Assembly: GCA_946479205.1 (NCBI GenBank)
Contig: CAMLFJ010000223.1
Location: 1-6,092, forward strand
Length of the DNA stretch: 6,092 nt
Reading direction: 5' to 3'
DNA from: an uncultured bacterium
Lineage (GTDB): Bacteria > Methylomirabilota > Methylomirabilia > Rokubacteriales > CSP1-6
The position numbers were made by a program, and so were the translations under genes. Of this stretch, positions 1 through 4,878 are shown in pieces (position 1 is the stretch's first letter; every line of letters starts with the position of its first letter). The notes beneath the pieces were generated by a model, which was given only the letters and a program-made list of their open reading frames with translations, was not told the DNA's origin and searched no databases.

Positions 1-102
1 CAGCTCGGCGAAGACCGGGATCAGGTTGCCCCGCCCGGCCAGCGCGTGGAACTCCTCACGCGTGGGAGAGAGCGGGGGGAGACCCGGCCCCACCGTCGAC
101 AT
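1..102 (-). CDS. trpE: Anthranilate synthase component I, N-terminal fragment (partial)
   Basis: This is the first 34 codons of a leftward gene, open to the window edge. The peptide begins MSTVGPGLPPLSPTREEF and continues to a GRGNLIPVFAEL stretch. That pattern (PT-x-EEF, then G-N-L-I-P-V near residues 25-30) is the conserved opening of TrpE, just before the inhibitor-binding segment. TrpE makes anthranilate from chorismate with ammonia supplied by TrpG, the first committed step of tryptophan synthesis. The ATG lies 11 bases after the thioredoxin stop, so the two are probably co-transcribed. No good Shine-Dalgarno precedes it, which suggests translational coupling. The related PabB or another chorismate-binding enzyme cannot be excluded from 34 residues, because the catalytic C-terminal domain is outside the window. 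Confidence 0.72.
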   Translation of the reverse strand, partial: MSTVGPGLPPLSPTREEFHALAGRGNLIPVFAEL

Positions 103-113
103 GGATGAGTCGC

Positions 114-440
114 TCAGGCGTTCGCGTCCAGCTTCTTCTTGAGCTGCGCCTTCGGGACCGCGCCGATCACCTGGTCCATCACCTTGCCGCCCTTCACGAA
201 CAGGATGGTCGGGATGGACCGGATCCCGTAGCGGGCCGCCAGCGCGGGCTGCTCATCCACGTTGACCTTCGCGAGGGTCACCGAGCCGTTACCCTCGCGG
301 ACCAGCTCTTCGAGCGTGGGCCCGATCGCGCGACAGGGGGCACACCACTCGGCCCAGAAGTCCACCATCAGCAGCTCGGCATGCTTGCCCAGTTCAGTGT
401 CGAAGCTGGCCTCGGTGAGATGGAGCGTGCTATCCGCCAT
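114..440 (-). CDS. trxA: Thioredoxin
   Basis: A complete 108-residue protein, the usual length for a one-domain thioredoxin. It carries the redox motif WCAPC (Trp32, Cys33, Cys36), the buried Asp27 in the VDFWAEWC strand, and the cis-proline loop SIPT (Pro77). The GGKVMDQVIGA segment matches the last strand and helix of the fold. There is no signal peptide, so it should act in the cytoplasm as a general disulfide reductase with thioredoxin reductase. The active site has Ala where the commonest form has Gly (WCGPC). This is a known natural variant that may shift redox potential slightly. A GAGGAGA Shine-Dalgarno lies upstream of the ATG. The gene is followed closely by the trpE-like gene and is divergent from the chemosensory operon. 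The symbol is by family; the genome may hold other thioredoxins. Confidence 0.95.
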   Translation of the reverse strand: MADSTLHLTEASFDTELGKHAELLMVDFWAEWCAPCRAIGPTLEELVREGNGSVTLAKVNVDEQPALAARYGIRSIPTILFVKGGKVMDQVIGAVPKAQLKKKLDANA

Positions 441-450
441 TGATTCAGGG

Positions 451-457
451 TCTCCTC
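451..457 (-). promoter_or_regulatory. Ribosome binding site of the thioredoxin gene
   Basis: On the minus strand this reads GAGGAGA, ending 10 bases before the ATG at 440. It is a strong Shine-Dalgarno with a slightly long spacer, and it supports that ATG as the start. Confidence 0.7.
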
Positions 458-772
458 ATGGTCGGGCAGGATTGATGCGGAACAGCGGTGAGAGTTCCAT
501 AAAAAAAGGCACTGCCACGCTAGCATACGCCCCCCACCATCGCAAGTTAGCCCCCGGGTTCGGGCGGGGTTGCCGTGCGTTGCCCCGTGGGCAGGGCAGG
601 GGAGCCGACGGTTCGGGGCAGTCCTTCTGACAGTTGGCGTCACCTGCCGGACGTCCACCCGGTGTCACCCTGCCCCACTGCGACCATAAACCACCTCGGA
701 GGGCCGGAAAGCCTTGAATCCACGGCATTGACCCTGAGACGCCGAGAACGGCCCCCAAGACGGCGGAAAACC

Positions 773-838
773 TCGGTTGGTAGGGGGTTTGCAGTAGATG
801 AACCCCCCGAAAAGCCATGACGGGTCGGTTCGTTGGGG
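773..838. repeat. Imperfect 14-base direct repeat, 52-base period
   Basis: TCGGTTGGTAGGGG (773-786) recurs as TCGGTTCGTTGGGG (825-838), matching at 12 of 14 positions. The start-to-start distance of 52 bases is close to five helical turns, so both copies would face the same side of the DNA. They lie about 90 and 38 bases before the response regulator start. This could be a pair of regulator sites, but chance similarity in G-rich sequence is possible. Confidence 0.35.
783..807 (+). other. GC-rich hairpin in the operon leader
   Basis: GGGGGTT (783-789) can pair with AACCCCC (801-807) across an 11-base loop, giving a seven-pair stem. No T tract follows, so it does not look like an intrinsic terminator. 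It lies about 70 bases before the response regulator start and could be leader RNA structure. It also covers an in-frame ATG at 798, which argues against using that ATG as the start. Confidence 0.35.
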
Positions 839-860
839 TAGCCACGTGCACTCGCAGCCC

Positions 861-867
861 AGGGAGG
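861..867 (+). promoter_or_regulatory. Ribosome binding site that sets the response regulator start at GTG 876
   Basis: AGGGAGG lies 8 bases before the GTG at 876, an ideal spacing. The in-frame ATG at 798 has no comparable site and would add 26 residues that do not belong to the receiver fold. The GTG is therefore preferred. Confidence 0.75.
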
Positions 868-875
868 GTCAGTTC

Positions 876-1238
876 GTGGGCAAGGTGATGGTCGTCGATG
901 ATGCCGTGTCAGAGCTGAAGGTGATCGAGGGCATTCTCAAGGCCGCCGGCCATCAGGTCGTGTCGTACGATCACGGCGAGCTCCTCGAGGAGCGGGTCGT
1001 CGAGGAGCGGCCGGACCTCCTGCTGCTGGACATCGTGATGCCCAAGCGGAACGGCTACGAGGTGCTGCGCGGCCTCCGGCGCGATCCCCGAACCAAGGAC
1101 ACCCCGGTGGTGTTCGTGAGCTCCAAGAACCAGGAGAGCGACCGCCTCTGGGGCCAGCGACAGGGCGCCGCGGACTACCTGGCCAAGCCGTTCACCGCGG
1201 ACCAGCTCCTCGGCGTGGTTCGCCAGTTCGTGAAATAG
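876..1238 (+). CDS. PilH-like single-domain response regulator (CheY family)
   Basis: From the GTG at 876 this is a 120-residue protein made of one receiver domain with no output domain. The catalytic residues are all visible: acidic pair Asp8-Asp9 (VVDD), phospho-acceptor Asp52 (LLLDIVMP), Ser82 at the switch hydroxyl position, and Lys104 (AKPF). The segment SSKNQESDRLWGQRQGAADY closely parallels the TTKDQETDKVWGKRQGARDY stretch of Pseudomonas PilH as I recall it, so PilH is a better parallel than CheY or PilG. In Pil-Chp systems such a regulator receives phosphate from the ChpA kinase and influences pilus retraction or extension, or acts as a phosphate sink. It is the first gene of the operon, five bases before cheW. 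An ATG at 798 would extend it by 26 residues, but the strong Shine-Dalgarno favours the GTG. The output partner is not shown by the sequence. Confidence 0.92.
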   Translation: MGKVMVVDDAVSELKVIEGILKAAGHQVVSYDHGELLEERVVEERPDLLLLDIVMPKRNGYEVLRGLRRDPRTKDTPVVFVSSKNQESDRLWGQRQGAADYLAKPFTADQLLGVVRQFVK

Positions 1239-1243
1239 CGCCC

Positions 1244-1759
1244 ATGACCCAGATGCCCGCGACCCCGGTCATGCCCGCTGCTCCGGACGCCCCGCCGGCG
1301 CCGCGCGCCTGTCTTTTCGCCCTCGCCGGGGCGCGGTTCGCGGTGGACGTGCGAAGCGCCCGCGAGGTGGTGGTCTTCGACGAGATCACCGCGGTCCCCC
1401 TGGCTCCTCCGCACCTGGTGGGCGTGGCGAACCTGCGGGGCACCGTGATGCCGATCGTCGACGTCCGGAACATGCTGGGACTGCCGGAATCACGTCCCGG
1501 GCGCACCCCGCGCACGCTCGTCGTGCGCGCTGGCGCCGTCCAGGCGGCCCTGGTGGTGGACACCGTGCTCGGGCTTGAACCCTACGAGGACGTGGTGGTC
1601 CCCGACAGCCCGACGGCCGCTGGTCTGCGCGGACCGCGCCCGCTGATGGCCGGCTGGATCCAGTGGGCGGGAGAGACCCTGCCGCTGCTCGACGTCCCGA
1701 AGATCCTGGCCGCCCTCCACCCTCGGACCGCAACGGTCGCGCAGGAGGCATTGGCATGA
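1244..1759 (+). CDS. CheW/PilI-like chemotaxis coupling protein
   Basis: A 171-residue protein consisting of one CheW (SH3-like) domain after a Pro/Ala-rich tail of about 20 residues. The family pattern is clear. CLFALAGARFAVDV opens the first strand (about 23-36), followed by the V-x-x-V-x-x-P run. Then comes VANLRGTVMPIVDV (about 61-74), the signature in which the Arg of NLRG helps contact receptor and kinase. The domain closes with LPLLDVPKIL (about 146-154). It should act in the cytoplasm, bridging the chemoreceptor to the P5 domain of the CheA-like kinase. In Pil-Chp clusters the gene at this place is pilI. It starts 5 bases after the response regulator stop with no strong Shine-Dalgarno, so reinitiation is likely. 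It ends in an ATGA overlap with the binding-protein gene. An ATG at 1253 is a possible alternative start that changes nothing in the domain. Confidence 0.93.
   Translation: MTQMPATPVMPAAPDAPPAPRACLFALAGARFAVDVRSAREVVVFDEITAVPLAPPHLVGVANLRGTVMPIVDVRNMLGLPESRPGRTPRTLVVRAGAVQAALVVDTVLGLEPYEDVVVPDSPTAAGLRGPRPLMAGWIQWAGETLPLLDVPKILAALHPRTATVAQEALA
1743..1748 (+). promoter_or_regulatory. Ribosome binding site of the binding-protein gene
   Basis: A perfect AGGAGG inside the 3' end of cheW, 7 bases before the ATG at 1756. It fixes that start over an ATG at 1663 further upstream, and it suggests high translation of the binding protein relative to its neighbours. Confidence 0.8.
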
Positions 1760-3006
1760 ACCGCAGACGTTTCCTCGGCGGTGCCCTCTCGGCCGGCGTC
1801 GCGAGCACGCTCCTCCCGGGCGCCACTCCGCACGCCCAGGCCGGCGAGATCCGGATCGGCATGAGCGCGGCATTCCGGGGCGCCGCGGCCGGGCTCGGCA
1901 GCGAGCTCTACCGGGGCGCGCAGGCTTACTACAGCGAGATCAACGCGCGGGGTGGTCTCTTCGGGCGGGCCATCACGGTCGTCGCGCTCGACGACGGCTA
2001 CAACCCGGACCCGTGCATCCGCAACACGATCCAGCTCCTGGACCGCGAGAAGGTGTTCCTGCTCTCCAACTACGTGGGCACCCCGACGCTCACGCGCGCC
2101 CTGCCCGTGATCAAGCAGTACGCCGACCAGGGGGTGGTGCTGGTGGGCAACTTCACTGGCGCCCAGCCCCAGCGCGAGATCCCGTACGTCGATCAGGTCT
2201 TCAACGTCCGGGCCTCCTACCGGCAGGAGATGGCGGCGCTGGTGGAGCGCTTCTGGCAGGCGGGGGCTCGGCGTTTCGGAGTCTATTACCAGATCGATGC
2301 CTACGGCCGCAGCGGCACCGACGGGGTGGCCCGCGCGCTCGCCGGGCGCAACGCCAAGATCGTGGCGGAAGCCACCTACGTCCGCAACGCCAAGTTCGAC
2401 GAGGACATGACCATCGCGGTCCGAGCCCTCCGCGAAGGCGGTAGCGACGTCGTGCTCTGCACCGGGGCCTACCAGGGCTGCGCCGCCTTCGTGCGCTCGG
2501 CGCGGGACGCGGGCTGGACCGCGCCGATCTCCAACGTCTCGTTCGTGGGATCGGACGCCATGCTCGGGCTGCTCGTCAAGCACGGCCGCGCCAAGGGCCG
2601 CGACTACACCCGCGCCCTGATCAATTCTCAGGTGGTGCCGAGCTACGACGATACCGCCCTGCCGGGCGTGGTCGAGTACCGAGCCCTCATGGACAAGCAC
2701 AACCCACAGCTGCCCGAGGTGCTCCGCGACCCCTCCTCCGTGCCGCAGAAGTACAGCTTCATCAGCCTCGAGGGCTACGTGAACGCGCGGGTGATCGTCG
2801 AGGCGCTGCGCCGGGCGGGAGCCAGCGCGGGGCGGCCGGCCTTCCGGCAGGCGCTGGAATCCCTCCGCGGCCTCGATCTCGGCATCGGCGCGCCGCTCAC
2901 CTTCACCGCGGAGCGGCACCAGGGGCTGGACAGCGTCTACTTCACGCGGGTCGAGAGCGACCGCTGGGTGCCGGTCGCCGACTGGGCCGCGGCGGTCAAG
3001 GCCTGA
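1756..3006 (+). CDS. LivK-family periplasmic substrate-binding protein (Peripla_BP_6), exported by a Tat-type signal
   Basis: A 416-residue protein, the normal length for type I periplasmic binding proteins of the branched-chain amino acid/amide group. Residues 1-29 form an export signal with a twin-arginine-like motif (RRRFL at 3-7), a hydrophobic stretch, and a likely cleavage after AQA (29). The mature protein begins EIRIGMS. Family features follow: Y-x-G-A-Q-A-Y-Y-x-E-I-N-A-x-G-G-L-F-G-R (about 52-71), the ALDDGYNP turn (77-84), and a GTPT loop (108-111) where ligand usually binds. Next come the second-lobe strands around RFGVYYQIDAYGR (173-185) and SFVGSDA (262-268). Such proteins usually deliver amino acids, amides or urea to LivHMGF permeases. 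Here the gene lies between cheW and a chemoreceptor gene, overlaps cheW by ATGA, and no permease or ATPase is in view. A role as ligand-sensing partner of the receptor is therefore inferred. The ligand cannot be read from the sequence. Confidence 0.9.
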   Translation: MNRRRFLGGALSAGVASTLLPGATPHAQAGEIRIGMSAAFRGAAAGLGSELYRGAQAYYSEINARGGLFGRAITVVALDDGYNPDPCIRNTIQLLDREKVFLLSNYVGTPTLTRALPVIKQYADQGVVLVGNFTGAQPQREIPYVDQVFNVRASYRQEMAALVERFWQAGARRFGVYYQIDAYGRSGTDGVARALAGRNAKIVAEATYVRNAKFDEDMTIAVRALREGGSDVVLCTGAYQGCAAFVRSARDAGWTAPISNVSFVGSDAMLGLLVKHGRAKGRDYTRALINSQVVPSYDDTALPGVVEYRALMDKHNPQLPEVLRDPSSVPQKYSFISLEGYVNARVIVEALRRAGASAGRPAFRQALESLRGLDLGIGAPLTFTAERHQGLDSVYFTRVESDRWVPVADWAAAVKA

Positions 3007-3036
3007 ACATGCGCATGGGCGATCTGACGCGCGGCT

Positions 3037-3042
3037 GGAGGA
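3037..3042 (+). promoter_or_regulatory. Ribosome binding site supporting the chemoreceptor start at 3051
   Basis: GGAGGA lies 8 bases before the ATG at 3051. The earlier in-frame ATG at 3009 has only AAGG 7 bases upstream (2998-3001). The stronger site favours 3051, though 3009 sits just after the preceding stop and could be reached by coupling. Confidence 0.6.
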
Positions 3043-3050
3043 AGCAGGCG

Positions 3051-4874
3051 ATGAGAAAGCGGGCGGAGGGCACGGGACCCCACGTCGAGACGGCTTCGGC
3101 CCCGGCTTCCCGGGCGCGGTTCGGCCTCCTCGGCAAGATCACCCTCTTCCTCGTGGTGGTCCTGGTGCCGGTGGCGGCCGTGAGCTGGGTCATCGCCTAC
3201 CGATCGCTGCAGGAGAACCTGAGCCGCGAGTTCACCGACAAGGGCAGCGCCATCGCCAACAGCCTCGCGAGCTCCGCGGCGGACCTCGTGGTGAACCGCG
3301 ACGCCTCCACCGTTCAGGCCCAGGTCGACGAGTTCTCCAAGATCTCCGGCGTGGCCTACGTCATGGTCTACGATCCCCAGCGCGCCCTCATCGCCCACAC
3401 CTTCGCCCCGGTGGTGCCCAAGGGCATCATCGAGAAGAACGTGGTGCCGGGGCAGGCCACCCGGCCTCAGGTCCAGGAGCTCACCTATGTCGATCCCCGC
3501 GGCGGAAGCGAGCGGGAGATCATCGACATCGGCGTGCCCATGCTGGGCGGCCGGCTCGGGACGGTTCGGGTGGGCATGGACAAGTCGATCATCGGCACCG
3601 CGGCGGTCGCGGCCGGCAACTTCCTGCTCCTGGTCCTCGGCGGGATCGCGGCGGCGGCCGTACTCGCGGGCGTGGTCTTCGCCCAGCGGATCACCCGGCC
3701 GGTCAACGCGCTGATGAGCGTGGCGGAGCGCGTGGGCCGGGGCGACCTCTCCCAGCTGGTGCCGGTCACCTCGCGCGACGAGATCGGCCAGATGGCGGTG
3801 ACCTTCAACGACTCCATCGTGCGGCTCCGCTCGCTCGTCCAGACCGAGACCGACCGCGACGAGGAGCGCCGCAAGCGCGAGGAGCTGCAGCAGAACATCA
3901 TCACGTTCCTCGACACGGTGGTGGAGATCGGCAAGGGCGACCTCACCCGGCGCGGTGAGGTCAGCTGGGACGTGCTCGGCAACGTGGTGGACGCCATCAA
4001 CCTGATGGTCGAGGAGATCTCCTCGGTCGTGGGCGACGTGCGGCAGGCCGCCCTCCGGGTGGCCTCGGGCTCGCAGGACACCATCCGGATCACCGGCGAG
4101 CTCGCGGAGGCGGCCCAGGCCCAGACCCGCGACGCGGTGAGTGTGACCCGCTCGGTGGCGGACGTGACGGTCTCGGTGCGCCAGGTCGCGGACAGCGCCG
4201 ATCAGAGCGCCAAGGCCGCGCGCCAGGTGCTCCAGGCCGCGAGCAAGGGCGAGGGGGCGGTGCGCAACAGCCTCGCGAGCATGCAGCAGATCCGGGCCGA
4301 GGTGCAGACCATCTCCAAGAAGATCAAGTCCCTCGGCGACCGCTCGCTCGAGATCTCCAACATCGTGAACACGATCCAGGACATCGCGGCCCAGACCCAC
4401 CTGCTCGCCCTGAACGCCTCCATCGAGGCGGCGGGCGCGGGCGAGGCGGGGCTGCGGTTCTCGGTGGTGGCCGACGAGGTCCGGAAGCTGGCGGAGCGCG
4501 CCACCCAGGCCACCCGGGACATCGGTACCCTCATCAAGGGCGTGCAGGTCGAGACCCAGGAGGCGGTGGTAGCGATGGAGTCGGGAACCCGGGAGGTGGA
4601 ATCCGGATACGAGGTGAGCCTCAAGGCGGAGGAGGCGCTCCAGGAGATCGGGAAGATCTCGCAGACCTCCGCCGAGCTCGCCGCCGAGATCTCCCACGCG
4701 TCGCAGACGCAGGTCCGGGGCGCCGAGGCCGCCGCGGGGGCCGTCCAGGCGATCGCGGGCGCGGCGGTGAAGACCGAGGAGGGCGTGCAGCAGAGCCGGA
4801 AGAACGTCGAGCAGCTGGCCCGCCTGGCGGAAGAGCTGACCGCCAAGCTGTCCCGCTTCAAGCTGGCGAGCTGA
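3051..4874 (+). CDS. PilJ-like methyl-accepting chemotaxis protein
   Basis: A 607-residue receptor from the ATG at 3051 (621 from the alternative ATG at 3009). The layout is a short basic cytoplasmic tail and a first membrane helix at about 27-49. A periplasmic sensor of about 130 residues follows, with a Cache-like pattern (GVAYVMVYDPQRALIAHTF), then a second membrane helix at about 183-211. A HAMP domain (about 212-260, ending DEIGQMAVTFND) leads to a second HAMP-like unit (about 283-337, with GKGDLTRRG and NLMVEEI). A long coiled-coil signalling domain runs to the end. The hairpin tip is recognisable at about 443-485 (QTHLLALNASIEAA, then VVADEVRKLAERA), where CheW and the kinase dock. The tip departs from the common form: His for Asn in QTN, and Gly for Arg in EAARAGE. 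No C-terminal NWETF-type CheR tether is present. It should signal through the neighbouring CheW and CheA-like proteins. The binding protein encoded just upstream is a candidate partner. Confidence 0.93.
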   Translation: MRKRAEGTGPHVETASAPASRARFGLLGKITLFLVVVLVPVAAVSWVIAYRSLQENLSREFTDKGSAIANSLASSAADLVVNRDASTVQAQVDEFSKISGVAYVMVYDPQRALIAHTFAPVVPKGIIEKNVVPGQATRPQVQELTYVDPRGGSEREIIDIGVPMLGGRLGTVRVGMDKSIIGTAAVAAGNFLLLVLGGIAAAAVLAGVVFAQRITRPVNALMSVAERVGRGDLSQLVPVTSRDEIGQMAVTFNDSIVRLRSLVQTETDRDEERRKREELQQNIITFLDTVVEIGKGDLTRRGEVSWDVLGNVVDAINLMVEEISSVVGDVRQAALRVASGSQDTIRITGELAEAAQAQTRDAVSVTRSVADVTVSVRQVADSADQSAKAARQVLQAASKGEGAVRNSLASMQQIRAEVQTISKKIKSLGDRSLEISNIVNTIQDIAAQTHLLALNASIEAAGAGEAGLRFSVVADEVRKLAERATQATRDIGTLIKGVQVETQEAVVAMESGTREVESGYEVSLKAEEALQEIGKISQTSAELAAEISHASQTQVRGAEAAAGAVQAIAGAAVKTEEGVQQSRKNVEQLARLAEELTAKLSRFKLAS

Positions 4875-4878
4875 CCAC

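Larger units (their letters stand above)
441..875. other. Divergent intergenic region and operon leader, no gene seen
   Basis: About 435 bases lie between the thioredoxin start and the response regulator start. The open frames here have no recognisable domain and look like chance frames in GC-rich DNA. Near the thioredoxin side, on the minus strand, there is a TATGCT that could be a -10 element (522-527) and a seven-base T tract (501-507), but no convincing -35 at proper spacing. No clear sigma-70 or sigma-54 promoter is recognisable for the rightward operon. The 700-840 portion is the most structured. It holds three copies of a CGRAAARCC-like motif, a 14-base imperfect direct repeat, and a hairpin. 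These may be operator sites or leader RNA structure. The absence of coding signal between 441 and 797 is clear; the regulatory reading is inference. Confidence 0.6.

Noticed and set aside
501..507. Seven-base A/T run as an intrinsic terminator
   Set aside because: No GC-rich stem immediately precedes the T tract on the minus strand or could be matched on the plus strand, and its position upstream of thioredoxin makes no sense for a terminator.
522..550. Possible promoter for the thioredoxin gene (TATGCT on the minus strand)
   Set aside because: The -10 matches only 4 of 6 positions. The best -35-like TTGCGA is just 12 bases away, and nothing good lies at 16-18 bases, so it is not listed as a feature.
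666..720. Cobalamin riboswitch, suggested by CCCCACTGCGACC
   Set aside because: The other conserved blocks (GGGAA, GAATCCGG and the B12 box) are missing or out of order, and a chemosensory operon is not a usual target.
456..851. Open frames on both strands in the divergent intergenic region
   Set aside because: No domain, no convincing ribosome binding site, and a low-complexity Pro/Arg-rich product. The minus-strand frame would also run through the thioredoxin promoter region.
1582..2919. A 445-codon open frame on the minus strand
   Set aside because: Antisense shadow of cheW and the binding-protein gene, with biased composition and no recognisable motif.
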